A DNA stretch of 64,000 bases from Palleronia abyssalis (GTDB lineage Bacteria; Pseudomonadota; Alphaproteobacteria; Rhodobacterales; Rhodobacteraceae), in assembly GCF_900302445.1 (NCBI RefSeq), contig NZ_ONZF01000002.1:310001-374000 (forward strand), read 5' to 3'. This document shows, piece by piece, positions 24,353-33,873 of the stretch. The position numbers and the translations under genes were made by a program. The stretch's first letter is position 1, and every line of letters begins with the position of its first letter. The notes under the pieces are model-generated. The model did no database searches. It saw only the letters and a list, made by a program, of their open reading frames with translations, and was not told the DNA's origin.

Positions 24353-27201
24353 CAGGTCGTCTCCTCGCGCGAGGGGTCGATATCCATCGGGTATTCGCTT
24401 TCTCTCTGGTCGGCACGCCGGGCCATGCGCGCAAAGCTTTCCAGCGACAAGAGTACCGCGCCGACGACGGCGAGGAACACGCCCAGATCGAAGGCCATGG
24501 CGCTGGCGATCTCGAACTCTTCCAGCGGCGGGATGTGGATGTAGGTGAAGGACGAGGTCAGGAACGGATATCCGGTGAACCACGCGCCGATGCCGGTCAG
24601 ACCGGCGATCAGTACACCCGCGCCGATGATCCCGTGATAGGGATACCGCTGCCGCTCCTGCGCCCAGTAGAAGCCGCTGGCCATGTACTGCATCACAACC
24701 CCGATCGCGACCACGAGGCCCGCGATGAAGCCCCCGCCGGGCATGTTATGGCCCCGCAGGAAGATATAGACGCCGACCAGAAGCACCATCGGCATCAGAA
24801 CGCGGGTCAGGACCACCATCATCAGCGGGTGCATGTCCCCTGCCAGGTCCTTGTCCGGGCGACGGTTCAACAACTTGGCCCGCACCGGCCCATTCATCAG
24901 CGCTTGCGTCAGCGCATAGATGACCAACGCGGCGATGCCGAGGACGATGATCTCGCCGAACGTGTCGAAGCCTCGGAAATCCACGAGGATCACGTTCACG
25001 ACGTTGGTGCCGCCACCGCCCTTGTAGCTGTTTTCGAGGTGATAGTCCGAAATCGTCGGCGCCACAAAATCGCGCAGCAGCAGATGATAGCTGAGGCCGA
25101 AGGCCATCAGTCCACCCAGAATCGCCACGACCCCGTCGCCGACGCGTTTCAGGACCGTGGACTCCGAAGGCGAAGTATTCGGCAGGAAGTTCAATGCCAG
25201 CAGCAAAAGGATGATCGTCGCCACCTCGACCGAAAGCTGGGTCATCGCGAGGTCGGGGGCCGAGAACACGGCAAAGCCGATGGACACGATCAAGCCGATG
25301 ATCCCCATTAGGATCAGGGCGAACAACCTGTTGCGATGGTACCAGATCAGCGCCAGCGCAGAGACGACCAGCATAAGCCATCCCGCCACTGCGACCTCGC
25401 CCATCGGCAAGCCCTCGCGGGTCGGTGGTGCGACCGATCCCGTCAGCCAGGCATGCCCGGCCAACGCCAGGACCGCGACGAAGAACAGGCCGGCGAACCG
25501 GGTGAAACTGCCGTCGTGCAGGGGATGGATCACTCCGCGCGCCAGCGCGACGACCCCCGCGATGATCCCGTCGAAGATCGACTTGGCAAAGGGAACGGGC
25601 AGAACCTTCCACGTCCATTCGGCCGGGCGATACAGCAGCAAGAGGATCAGGCCCCCGCCGACCGCGATGATCGACATGATCAGGGCGGGCGTAACGCCAT
25701 GCCAGAGCTTCAGGTGCAAGCCCTCGGGGATGGCGCCCGCCTCGCCCATGACGCTTTCGGCCACGAAGAAGACCAGCGGCTCGGCGTACTGGGGCAGGAC
25801 CCCGATGAACAGGACCAAGGCACACAGAACAGCGGGCGGACCCCACATGCCGATGCCCGGATCGTGCGGTTTGGCAGGATAGTCGTCGCGGACCTTGCCC
25901 AGGAAGGTGTGTCCGATCAGCCGGAAGGAATACGCGGCCGAGAACAGCGCCCCGGCCGTCGCAAGCGCGGGGACCAGCCAATCCGGGCCGAAGATGGTGG
26001 TGTGGGCGGCTTCTTCCAGCATCATCTCTTTCGACAGGAAGCCGTTGAACAGCGGAATGCCGGCCATCGACAGCCCCGCCACTACGGCGATCGAGAACGT
26101 GATCGGCATCAGCTTTCGCAGACCGCCCAACCGTTTGATGTCGCGGGTATGGGCCTCGTGATCGACAATGCCCGCGGTCATGAACAGCGCCGCCTTGAAC
26201 GTGGCGTGGTTCAGGATGTGGAACACGGCCGCGACGGCCGCATAGGACGAACCGGTGCCCAGAAGGAATACGATCAGCCCCAGATGCGAGATCGTGGAAA
26301 ACGCCAGAAGCGCCTTCAGGTCGTCCTTGAACAAGGCCACGACCGCGCCGATGACCATGGTCACAAGACCCGCGCCCGCGACCAGGAAGAACCAAGCCTC
26401 GGTCCCCGACAGCACCGGCCAGAGGCGCGCCAACAGGAAGATGCCGGCCTTCACCATCGTGGCCGAGTGCAGGTAGGCCGAGACCGGCGTCGGCGCGGCC
26501 ATCGCATGCGGCAGCCAGAAGTGGAACGGGAACTGTGCCGACTTGGTGAAGCAGCCCAGCAGGATCAGGATCAGCGCCGGCAGATACAGCGGAGAGGCCT
26601 GGATCGCCTCGCGATTTTCCAGAATGGCGGTCAGGTCGTAGGACCCCACGATCCGCCCCAGAAGCAGCATGCCCCCGATCATCGCCAGACCGCCCATACC
26701 GGTCACGGTTAGCGCCATACGGGCGCCCTGCCGACCGTCCGGCAAGTGCTTCCAGTATCCGATCAACAGGAACGACGACAGGGACGTCAGCTCCCAGAAG
26801 ACCAGAAGGACGAGGACGTTGTTCGACAGTACGATCCCAACCATCGCCCCTTGGAACAGCAGAAGGTAGGTGAAGAACTCGCCCATGTTGTCGTCGCGCG
26901 ACAGGTAGAACCGACCGTAGATGATGATCAGCACCCCGATCCCCAGGATCAGCGCCGCGAAGAACATCCCCAACCCGTCCAGCATCAGCGACAGGTTCAG
27001 CCCAAGCTCGGGCATCCAGACGATGCTTTGCGTGACGACTTCGCCAGACATGACAGCCGGCGCCTGAGAGATGAGGCCGACCAGGGACGTCAGCGTCACC
27101 AGAAGCGTGGTCATGGCACAGGTCTGACGCCCCGCACGTCCCATGAGGCCGGGAAGAAGGGCGCCAAGAAACGGCACGAGCACGATCAGGAGCAGGGACA
27201 T
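24352..27201 (-). CDS. mrpA: Mrp Na+/H+ antiporter subunit A, fused to B
   Basis: A 949-residue subunit. The first 480 residues are NuoL-like: FWELTSLSSFLLIGYWKH, KSAQFPFHFWLPHAMAAPTP, LYHILNHATFKAALF-like VFHILNHATFKAALFMTAG. A middle membrane region follows, and the last 150 residues are MrpB (RVLMPMVLLVGVYIFLRGHN, MPGGGFIAGLVVAIGVVMQY). A separate mrpB is absent, so this is the A-B fused (group 2, Pha-like) layout of rhizobia and relatives. The ATG at 27201 has a good AGAGAGG ribosome-binding site. The gene heads the operon A/B-C-D-E-F-G. Confidence 0.95.
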   Translation of the reverse strand: MSLLLIVLVPFLGALLPGLMGRAGRQTCAMTTLLVTLTSLVGLISQAPAVMSGEVVTQSIVWMPELGLNLSLMLDGLGMFFAALILGIGVLIIIYGRFYLSRDDNMGEFFTYLLLFQGAMVGIVLSNNVLVLLVFWELTSLSSFLLIGYWKHLPDGRQGARMALTVTGMGGLAMIGGMLLLGRIVGSYDLTAILENREAIQASPLYLPALILILLGCFTKSAQFPFHFWLPHAMAAPTPVSAYLHSATMVKAGIFLLARLWPVLSGTEAWFFLVAGAGLVTMVIGAVVALFKDDLKALLAFSTISHLGLIVFLLGTGSSYAAVAAVFHILNHATFKAALFMTAGIVDHEAHTRDIKRLGGLRKLMPITFSIAVVAGLSMAGIPLFNGFLSKEMMLEEAAHTTIFGPDWLVPALATAGALFSAAYSFRLIGHTFLGKVRDDYPAKPHDPGIGMWGPPAVLCALVLFIGVLPQYAEPLVFFVAESVMGEAGAIPEGLHLKLWHGVTPALIMSIIAVGGGLILLLLYRPAEWTWKVLPVPFAKSIFDGIIAGVVALARGVIHPLHDGSFTRFAGLFFVAVLALAGHAWLTGSVAPPTREGLPMGEVAVAGWLMLVVSALALIWYHRNRLFALILMGIIGLIVSIGFAVFSAPDLAMTQLSVEVATIILLLLALNFLPNTSPSESTVLKRVGDGVVAILGGLMAFGLSYHLLLRDFVAPTISDYHLENSYKGGGGTNVVNVILVDFRGFDTFGEIIVLGIAALVIYALTQALMNGPVRAKLLNRRPDKDLAGDMHPLMMVVLTRVLMPMVLLVGVYIFLRGHNMPGGGFIAGLVVAIGVVMQYMASGFYWAQERQRYPYHGIIGAGVLIAGLTGIGAWFTGYPFLTSSFTYIHIPPLEEFEIASAMAFDLGVFLAVVGAVLLSLESFARMARRADQRESEYPMDIDPSREETT

Positions 27202-27696
27202 GAGCCTCTCTTTCTGCCGTAAGGTCCGGGCGTTTTTCGCCGTATTCCCCCCTCGGCTCAAGCGCAAAGCGAATTCGGCTTCCGCGGGGGTGGCAAATGA
27301 ACCGCGGGCACGGGCCGGGGCGGGCGATGTATCCAGCGCCACCTTGGCGAGGCGTTGTATGGTCACGCCGATCCCGCCTTTCGCTTGCCGAACGGAATTT
27401 GATCGGATGGTCAGCGTGAAGGTGCCGCGTTCAAATGCCGCGGTGGTCCGCCCCTGCTAGCCCCCTTTTTGCGGAACGCCGAGCGCTCTGTTGGGCGGGG
27501 CATCGTTGCATTTAGGTCGAAAAAGGTGCGCGGACTGGATTTCGGGAAATCGACCTTTGGTGCGCACGGACAAACAAACCTGTTTTCTAGGCGGTCGGGC
27601 GTTCGGAAACGTTCGACGCATTCTCTTTGCGAAAAGGAGTCCGGCGTACGGGAAGGACCCGTTGCCCGGCCCGACCGCACGCGGTAAATCCCGATC
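27202..27696. other. 495-bp divergent intergenic region between mrpA and nrnC
   Basis: This region separates the start of the Mrp operon (leftward) from nrnC (rightward) and must hold both promoters. Short open frames on either strand have no ribosome-binding site and no motif. I found no clear sigma-70, EcfG or riboswitch consensus. Confidence 0.5.
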
Positions 27697-28308
27697 ATGG
27701 CAAACTACCTATATCAGGGCGATCTGCCCGACGATCTGGACCTAGGCGCGTCGGTGGCGATCGATTGCGAAACCATGGGCCTCAACCCGCATCGGGACCG
27801 ACTTTGCGTGGTGCAGATGTCGGCCGGGGACGGCAATGCGCATCTGATCCAGGTGGCGAAGGGACAGACGCGTGCGCCGAACCTGGAACGCATCCTGACC
27901 GATCCGAACGTCGGGAAGCTGTTCCATTACGGCCGGTTCGACATTGCCGCGATGTATCATACCTTCGGCGCGCTGGCCGCGCCGGTCTACTGCACCAAGA
28001 TCGCGTCGAAGCTGGTCCGCACCTATACGGACCGGCACGGGCTGAAGCAGTTGCTGACAGAGCTTCTGGGCGTCGACATCTCGAAATACCAGCAGCAATC
28101 CGACTGGGGCGCCCCGGAGCTTTCGGAGGCCCAGATCGCTTATGCGGCTTCCGACGTTCTGCACCTTCATGCCTTGCGCGAGGCCCTGAACGACCGTCTA
28201 CACCGGGAAGATCGGATGGCGCTGGCGCAGAGTTGTTTCGCGTTCTTGCCCACCCGGGCGCGGCTTGACCTCGATGGCTGGCCCGACATCGACATCTTCG
28301 CCCATTGA
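27697..28308 (+). CDS. nrnC: NanoRNase C, RNase D-like exonuclease
   Basis: A 203-residue DEDDy 3'-5' exonuclease that, in alphaproteobacteria lacking oligoribonuclease, degrades 2-5 nt RNAs including pGpG. The catalytic set is visible: IDCETMGL (Asp and Glu), HYGRFDIAAM (Asp), and YAASDVLHLHAL (Tyr and Asp). The protein has only the exonuclease domain; it lacks the HRDC domains of true RNase D, which would make it about 380 residues. QGDLPDDLDLGASVAIDCET is a typical NrnC N-terminus. The lpt genes follow on the same strand. Confidence 0.9.
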   Translation: MANYLYQGDLPDDLDLGASVAIDCETMGLNPHRDRLCVVQMSAGDGNAHLIQVAKGQTRAPNLERILTDPNVGKLFHYGRFDIAAMYHTFGALAAPVYCTKIASKLVRTYTDRHGLKQLLTELLGVDISKYQQQSDWGAPELSEAQIAYAASDVLHLHALREALNDRLHREDRMALAQSCFAFLPTRARLDLDGWPDIDIFAH

Positions 28309-28349
28309 GCCCCCTGTTTCAGGGACCGCGGGGCGATTAGATTGCGACC

Positions 28350-28973
28350 ATGAGGACACCGCGACGATCCGGACATTTCGACAATAGCCATTCCAGATGG
28401 GTGGCACGGCTGAAGGTCATCCTTCCCCTCAGCGCCTTGGCGATCCTGTCCACGCTGTTTCTCGTGGCTGACCGCCGCGGCGCGAACGGTGTCTCGATTA
28501 CGGATACGGTTACGCTGGACCGCTTGCTGACCGAAGGTCGCGTCGCGAACCCCTCCTTTTCCGGCGTTGGGGACGGCGGCGCGTCGGTTGAATTCCTGGC
28601 CGAAGAGGCAAAGCCCGCGACTGATGATGGCGGTGATGTCGAGGCCAGCCGACTTCGCGGCACGTGGCAAAGCGTTTCAGGCGCCGAGGTAACGTTGACG
28701 GGATTGCACGGACGATTGTTTGCTGACACCGGCGATGTCGCGGTCGACGGGGATGTGAACGTGATCGATTCACAAGGGTATCGGCTGGCCAGTGAGGCTT
28801 TGAAGATCGACGGCGTCACGAAGAACATCGTTTCGCCAGGACCCGTAGTGGGTACCGGACCTGCGACGCGGATCGAAGCGGGCGGAATGCGCATTGAACA
28901 GCGAGCCGGGACGCCGCTTGCGATCTTCACGGATGGCGTTCGCGTGATATACGACCCCAACGCTTCGGAGTAA
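28350..28973 (+). CDS. lptC: LPS export protein LptC
   Basis: A 207-residue single-pass protein of the lipopolysaccharide transport bridge. The helix VILPLSALAILSTLFLVADR (about residues 24-43) anchors it, and the remainder forms the periplasmic OstA-like beta-jellyroll that passes LPS from LptB2FG to LptA. Sequence identity in this family is low; position directly before lptA and lptB is the main support. Confidence 0.88.
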   Translation: MRTPRRSGHFDNSHSRWVARLKVILPLSALAILSTLFLVADRRGANGVSITDTVTLDRLLTEGRVANPSFSGVGDGGASVEFLAEEAKPATDDGGDVEASRLRGTWQSVSGAEVTLTGLHGRLFADTGDVAVDGDVNVIDSQGYRLASEALKIDGVTKNIVSPGPVVGTGPATRIEAGGMRIEQRAGTPLAIFTDGVRVIYDPNASE

Positions 28974-28978
28974 CCGCC

Positions 28979-29461
28979 ATGAAATCCCTGCGCCTTGCCA
29001 TGATATTCGTTGCCTTCGGCTTTTCTGTCGCTGCACAGTCAACCGTAAGTTTCGGGGGCCTCGACCGGGACAGTTCGCAACCGATCGAGATCGTGTCGGA
29101 CCAGCTGGAAGTCGATCAGAATACCGGAAACGCGCTGTTTACCGGCAACGTCGTCGCCACGCAGGGTGATATTACGCTGACGGGAAACTCGGTCCAGGTT
29201 TATTATACCCAAGGGGATGGAAGCCGGATCGACGAGGTGCATGCTACGGGCAACGTCACCCTGGTCACCCCGACCGAGGCCGCCGAGGCCCAGACGGCCG
29301 TCTATGACGTCGATGCGGGCAGCATTGTCATGACCGACGACGTTCTGGTCACTCAGGGACAATCGGCCATCGCGGGATCGCGCCTGACCGTCGACCTCGA
29401 GACGGGGCAGGGCCGCATGGAGGGACGGGTCCGGTCGGTCATCCAGACCGATACCCAGTAA
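28979..29461 (+). CDS. lptA: LPS periplasmic bridge protein LptA
   Basis: A 160-residue OstA-like protein with a signal peptide (SLRLAMIFVAFGFSVAAQS). QPIEIVSDQLEVDQNTGNA, FTGNVVATQGDITLTGNSV and ATGNVTLVTPTEAAEAQTA are the repeated beta-jellyroll motifs. It forms the filament carrying LPS across the periplasm. Five bases separate it from lptC, and its stop overlaps the lptB start (TAATG). Confidence 0.93.
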   Translation: MKSLRLAMIFVAFGFSVAAQSTVSFGGLDRDSSQPIEIVSDQLEVDQNTGNALFTGNVVATQGDITLTGNSVQVYYTQGDGSRIDEVHATGNVTLVTPTEAAEAQTAVYDVDAGSIVMTDDVLVTQGQSAIAGSRLTVDLETGQGRMEGRVRSVIQTDTQ

Positions 29462-30216
29462 TGCGGGACACCACGTTCCGAAACGACCCCTCGGGCGGGC
29501 TGGTGGTCGAGCATCTCCGCAAAAGCTATCGAAAGAGGGCCGTGATCAAGGATGTCTCGCTGTCGTTGCGGCGGGGCGAGGTCGTGGCCCTGCTGGGGCC
29601 GAACGGATCGGGCAAGACGACGTGCTTTTACTCGGTCGCGGGTCTTGTGACACCCGACGGGGGACGCGTGTCGATCGACGGCCGCGAGGTGACCACTTTG
29701 CCCATGTATCGCCGCGCCCGCATGGGAATCGGGTATCTTCCGCAAGAGATGTCGATTTTCCGGGGCTTGTCGGTACAGGACAACATCCTGGCAATCCTCG
29801 AACTGGTCGAGCGGGACAGGAACAGGCGTTACGACAGACTCGAATCCCTGCTGGCGGAATTCTCCATCGCGCATCTGAGGCGCACGCCGTCCCTGGCCCT
29901 GTCCGGTGGGGAGCGGCGCCGGGCAGAAATCGCGCGCTGCCTGGCCGCCGATCCAAAATACCTTCTTCTGGACGAGCCCTTCGCGGGCGTCGATCCGATT
30001 GCCGTTGGCGATATCCGCTTTCTCGTGGCGAATCTGACCGAGCGCGGAATCGGTGTCCTCATTACGGATCATAACGTGCGCGAGACCCTGTCCATCGTGG
30101 ATCGCGCCTATATTCTTCATGATGGCTGCGTGCTGATGAGCGGTACCAGTGAAGAGGTCGTCGCCGATGCGAATGTACAGCGGGTCTATCTGGGCGAAGG
30201 GTTCACCTTGGGATAA
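29461..30216 (+). CDS. lptB: LPS export ABC ATPase LptB
   Basis: A 251-residue ATPase that powers LPS extraction from the inner membrane. Walker A is GPNGSGKTT, the signature LSGGERRRAEIARCLA, Walker B LLLDEPFAGVDPIAV, and the switch His lies in ITDHNVRETL. GYLPQEMSIFRGLSVQDNI is the LptB Q-loop region. It is the last lpt gene here. rpoN, which often follows lptB in other Proteobacteria, is absent. Confidence 0.96.
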   Translation: MRDTTFRNDPSGGLVVEHLRKSYRKRAVIKDVSLSLRRGEVVALLGPNGSGKTTCFYSVAGLVTPDGGRVSIDGREVTTLPMYRRARMGIGYLPQEMSIFRGLSVQDNILAILELVERDRNRRYDRLESLLAEFSIAHLRRTPSLALSGGERRRAEIARCLAADPKYLLLDEPFAGVDPIAVGDIRFLVANLTERGIGVLITDHNVRETLSIVDRAYILHDGCVLMSGTSEEVVADANVQRVYLGEGFTLG

Positions 30217-30330
30217 CCCAAGTGCGGCTTCTGGCGATAATTGCGCGCTTGTGCTTGACAGGTTGGGTGGTTTTCGCTCCCAATCGAAGGTGATGAGATG
30301 CACTTTCGCCTCGCGCTCGGTCCGTTTCCG

Positions 30331-30350
30331 CAAGTCCATACAAGGACTTG
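30331..30350 (+). other. Hairpin in the leader between lptB and hpf
   Basis: A 7-bp perfect stem CAAGTCC/GGACTTG with loop ATACAA lies 119 nt before the hpf start. No T tract follows, so it is probably not a terminator. A TTGACA element at 30255-30260 lies upstream and may mark an hpf promoter, but no convincing -10 box is seen. Confidence 0.35.
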
Positions 30351-30468
30351 GCGTTCTCACGTGTCGAAAAACGAACGCGCATCCATCAGATCGATCCCAG
30401 ACTAGACAGTTTGCCACCCGCATCTTCTGCGGAAGGCGGGCGGCGTTCCAGTGATGAAAGGAAATTTC

Positions 30469-31047
30469 ATGCGCTACCAGATCAGCGGAAAGCAGATCGA
30501 CATCGGCGAAGCCCTCCAATCGCACGTCCAGTCCGAGATCGAGACAGCGGTCAGCAAGTATCCCGGCCGGCCGACCGACGCGCTCGTCGTGTTCTCGAAG
30601 GATGGCTCTGCCTTTTGCTGCGAAACAGTGGTCCATCTTTCCACCGGTTTGACGGTTCAGGCCAGCGCGGTGGAGCATGACATCTATGCCGCGTGCGACG
30701 CGGCCGTCACTAAGATGGAAAAGCAACTTCGACGCTACAAGCGGCGGTTGAAGGATCACCACAAAGAACGGCCACAGCCTGTTGAACTTTCCGGGGCCTC
30801 TTCGTATATCCTCGCCGCAACGGAGGACAGTGGGGACGACGAACCTGAAAGCTTGCAGCCGATCATCATCGCCGAGATGGAAACGACGATTCCATCCCTG
30901 TCGGTCGGTGAGGCCGTGATGCAGATGGAGCTTGCGGGGGCGCCGGTTCTGGTCTTCAGGAACGAGAAGCAGAAGAGCGGGGTCAACGTCGTGTACCGTC
31001 GCGAAGATGGGAACGTCGGCTGGATAGACCCCAATACGACAGGCTGA
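30469..31047 (+). CDS. hpf: Ribosome hibernation promoting factor, long form
   Basis: A 192-residue long HPF. The N-terminal S30AE domain (about 1-105; MRYQISGKQIDIGEALQSHV, YAACDAAVTKMEKQLRRYKRR) binds the decoding site of stationary-phase ribosomes. The C-terminal domain (about 130-190; SVGEAVMQMELAGAPVLVFR, VYRREDGNVGWIDP) dimerises to give 100S particles. The ATG at 30469 follows AAAGGAAA; an in-frame ATG at 30454 is less likely. ptsN follows 39 nt downstream. Confidence 0.94.
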   Translation: MRYQISGKQIDIGEALQSHVQSEIETAVSKYPGRPTDALVVFSKDGSAFCCETVVHLSTGLTVQASAVEHDIYAACDAAVTKMEKQLRRYKRRLKDHHKERPQPVELSGASSYILAATEDSGDDEPESLQPIIIAEMETTIPSLSVGEAVMQMELAGAPVLVFRNEKQKSGVNVVYRREDGNVGWIDPNTTG

Positions 31048-31086
31048 GGGTGGCGATCGCCACCTCGTAATTTTTCAGGGTTTTGC

Positions 31087-31551
31087 ATGATTTCGTCCGA
31101 CCTCCTCGTTCCCGAGGCCATTCGGGTCATTCCCGCCATGTCGAGCAAGAAGCGCCTCTTCAACACCCTGTCGGAGATCGCCCGTCAGGTGTACGGCCTG
31201 TGTTCCGAGACGTCCTGCGATGCCCTGATGGACCGTGAAAGCCTCGGGCCGACGGCCGTGGGTCACGGTGTGGCCTTGCCTCATGCGCGTTTGCGCGGGA
31301 TCGACCGGGTTCGCGGCGTTTTCCTGAAGCTGGAAAAACCTCTGGATTTCGGGGCGGCGGATCGACAGCCCGTCGACCTTGTTTTCGGCTTGTTCGCACC
31401 CGACACTGCCGGCGTCGATCATCTGAAGGCACTCGCGTCGGTGTCGCGTACGCTGCGCGATCCGGACCTGTGTTCGACCCTGCGGGCGAACGGCGACATC
31501 ACGACCATCCACGCGCTGCTGACCCAGCGGAGTGCCAGCGACGCCGCGTAA
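31087..31551 (+). CDS. ptsN: Nitrogen PTS EIIA component
   Basis: A 154-residue EIIA-Ntr protein of the regulatory phosphotransferase system. The phosphorylated His lies in GHGVALPHARLRGIDR, and MDRESLGPTAVGHG and DLVFGLFAPDTAGVDHLKAL are family motifs. It receives phosphate from NPr and in other proteobacteria adjusts K+ transport, nitrogen and carbon metabolism. hpf-ptsN order is conserved in proteobacteria, normally downstream of lptB and rpoN. Its 3' end meets the topoisomerase pseudogene tail. Confidence 0.94.
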   Translation: MISSDLLVPEAIRVIPAMSSKKRLFNTLSEIARQVYGLCSETSCDALMDRESLGPTAVGHGVALPHARLRGIDRVRGVFLKLEKPLDFGAADRQPVDLVFGLFAPDTAGVDHLKALASVSRTLRDPDLCSTLRANGDITTIHALLTQRSASDAA

Positions 31552-32160
31552 GTGTATGCGTGCGGGTGGTCAGCCAGTGCCACGACTTTCAGATGGATAT
31601 AGCTGTTCCGGGCGATGGTCGGGGTGTTGCCCAGCGTTTCCAACGGCGCATCCGTGATGGTCTTGATGGCCAGGGTCGTCTTCCCCTTTGATATCGCGCA
31701 GGATTTCGTCGACTTGAGGCGGGGGTAACCTCGTGCGTCCCGCCGGGACCATCGATTCAGGTCACGAAGGTCGGACCCGGGCAGGTCGTCCAGCTGATGC
31801 AGGGCGTGCGCCAACCGCCGATCGTGCAGGGTTCGCTTGATCCGCGGGAGATGGTCGCCGAAGGACGGCAGTTAAGCGAACTACTTGCGCGCGCGAAACT
31901 TCGTCCAGTCCGGATGATATTGATACTGCTTGCGGTCCCCGGCATTGCGGCCCGTGGCCTGAAGATTGCCGACCGGACAGGGCAGATCCAAGCGTCCGCA
32001 AAGGCCCGCCGCACGGCCAGCGCATCAAGACGCACACGCTCAGCCCGGTGGGCGATACAGGTGCCGTCGGGCGAGGTGTACAAGCAGCCCCGACCGGCCC
32101 CGATTGCGGGTGACACCTGGATACCTCGGGAAAGTGGACGAGATCGGGAATGTCCTTCAT
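31552..32160 (-). pseudogene. DNA topoisomerase IB, degenerate
   Basis: Pieces of a poxvirus-like topoisomerase IB are spread over several minus-strand frames. N-terminal: GRGCLYTSPDGTCIAHRAER then VRLDALAV and ADAWICP. After a frameshift come NLQATGR and DRKQYQYHPDWTKFRAR, then a stop, then LPSFGDHLPRIKRTLHDRR. C-terminal: VDEILRDIKGED and, in another frame, LGNTPTIARNSYIHLKVV around the active-site Tyr. About half of the normal length, including most of the catalytic domain, is missing. Frameshifts and stops make it non-functional. It fills the space between ptsN and amn. Confidence 0.85.
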
Positions 32161-32269
32161 TGCTAGCGTGAAACCGCGGCTGTCCGTAGCGGGTTCCGGG
32201 GCAAAACGTTTCGGGACGCTTGTGATCTGGGCGGCGTTGCCGGTAGTTGCCTGTGAAAAGGAGTGGCCG

Positions 32270-33745
32270 ATGACCGAGACTCTGCCGATCGAAACACCGG
32301 ATCTCCCGGGCCCCGAAGCATTTACCGAGGCTGCCCCCGCCGTCGCCCGCTTGCAAGAATTGTACTCGGCCTCCGTCGCCTTTCTGACGGACCGGTTCAT
32401 GGCGTCCCTGAAAGGCGATGCACCGCATGTCCGCTACAGGGCGTTTTACCCCGAGATCCGGCTGACCACGACAAGCTATACCTCGGCCGACAGTCGCTTG
32501 TCGTTCGGCCATGTTGCACAGCCGGGGCGGTACTCGACGACAATCACTCGTCCCGACCTTTTCGAGAATTATCTGATTCAGCAGATCGATCTTCTTCTCA
32601 AGAACCAGGGCGTCGCGATTCATATTGGCGTGTCGGACACGCCCATGCCGCTTCATTTCGCGGTCGCGAACACCGCTGGGCTGACCGTTCCGCAGGACGG
32701 GGCGATGAATTTCACCCTGCGGGACATCTTCGACACCCCCGACCTGACGGTGACTCACGATGCGATCGTCAATGGAGAGGGGTTCGTGTTTGACGACGGA
32801 TCGCGCCCCCTGGCCCCGTTTACCGCGCAGCGCATCGACTATTCGTTGGCCCGACTCAGCCACTATACCGCCACGGACGCCAATCACTTCCAGAACCACG
32901 TCTTGTTCACCAACTATCAGTTCTACGTGGATGAGTTCGAGGCCTACGCGCGCGAGGCATTGGCCGATCCGGACAGCGGCTATACCGCGTTTGTTGGGCC
33001 TGGAAATCAAGTCATCACGGACCCGGATGCCGTTCTGGAACCGGTTCCGAAGATGCCGCAGATGCCGACCTATCACCTGACGCGGGAAGGCGGGCAGGGG
33101 ATCACGCTGGTCAATATCGGTGTGGGGCCGTCAAACGCGAAGACGGCGACGGACCATATCGCGGTGCTTCGACCCCATGCCTGGTTGATGGTCGGGCACT
33201 GTGCCGGCCTGCGCAATTCGCAGCGTCTGGGGGACTTCGTCCTGGCCCATGCCTATCTGCGCGAAGATCACGTGCTGGACGCCGATCTGCCGGTCTGGGT
33301 TCCGATCCCGGCTCTGGCCGAGATCCAGATCGCCCTGGAAGAGGCCGTCGAAGCCGTCGCCGAGCTGGAGGGCTACGAGCTCAAGCGGATCATGCGCACG
33401 GGAACGGTCGCGACCATCGACAACCGCAATTGGGAGCTTCGGGACCATTCCGGGCCGGTCCAACGGCTCAGCCAGTCTCGTGCGGTGGCGCTCGATATGG
33501 AAAGCGCCACGATCGCGGCGAATGGGTTCCGGTTCCGGGTGCCGTATGGAACGCTTCTGTGCGTTTCGGACAAGCCGTTGCACGGCGAGCTGAAGTTGCC
33601 TGGCATGGCGACCGACTTCTATCGCACCCAGGTCGCCCGGCATTTGCTGATCGGCGTCCGCGCCATGGAAGCGATCCGAGAGATGCCACTGGAACGGATC
33701 CATTCCCGAAAGTTGCGCTCATTCGAGGAAACTGCCTTCCTTTGA
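32270..33745 (+). CDS. amn: AMP nucleosidase
   Basis: A 491-residue enzyme cleaving AMP to adenine and ribose 5-phosphate. The N-terminal domain (about 1-180) contains RYRAFYPEIRLTTTSY, and the C-terminal nucleoside-phosphorylase-like domain contains NIGVGPSNAKTATDHIAVLR, HAWLMVGHCAGLR and AVALDMESATIAANGFRFR, the last with the catalytic Glu region. Length matches E. coli Amn (484). The ATG at 32270 follows AAAAGGAG; the open frame further upstream overlaps the topoisomerase pseudogene and is not coding. Confidence 0.94.
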   Translation: MTETLPIETPDLPGPEAFTEAAPAVARLQELYSASVAFLTDRFMASLKGDAPHVRYRAFYPEIRLTTTSYTSADSRLSFGHVAQPGRYSTTITRPDLFENYLIQQIDLLLKNQGVAIHIGVSDTPMPLHFAVANTAGLTVPQDGAMNFTLRDIFDTPDLTVTHDAIVNGEGFVFDDGSRPLAPFTAQRIDYSLARLSHYTATDANHFQNHVLFTNYQFYVDEFEAYAREALADPDSGYTAFVGPGNQVITDPDAVLEPVPKMPQMPTYHLTREGGQGITLVNIGVGPSNAKTATDHIAVLRPHAWLMVGHCAGLRNSQRLGDFVLAHAYLREDHVLDADLPVWVPIPALAEIQIALEEAVEAVAELEGYELKRIMRTGTVATIDNRNWELRDHSGPVQRLSQSRAVALDMESATIAANGFRFRVPYGTLLCVSDKPLHGELKLPGMATDFYRTQVARHLLIGVRAMEAIREMPLERIHSRKLRSFEETAFL

Positions 33746-33873
33746 CGGGTGGTAAACCGCTCATTCCCCTTGTTTCACGGGCCTTCTGCTCATCAATCGG
33801 TTGTGTTGAGCAGCCCTATCGCGTTTAGTCCGACCACTGTTTCGTATGTGACGACACAAGGGAGAATGATGAC

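Noticed and set aside
24353-24583. A longer start for mrpC adding about 77 residues
   Set aside because: The extension is antisense-like frame through the MrpB part of mrpA; the TGATG overlap start at 24352 gives the normal MrpC length.
32150-32269. An open frame extending the AMP nucleosidase 40 codons upstream
   Set aside because: It overlaps the topoisomerase IB pseudogene, and a strong AAAAGGAG site precedes the internal ATG at 32270, whose product matches the family length.
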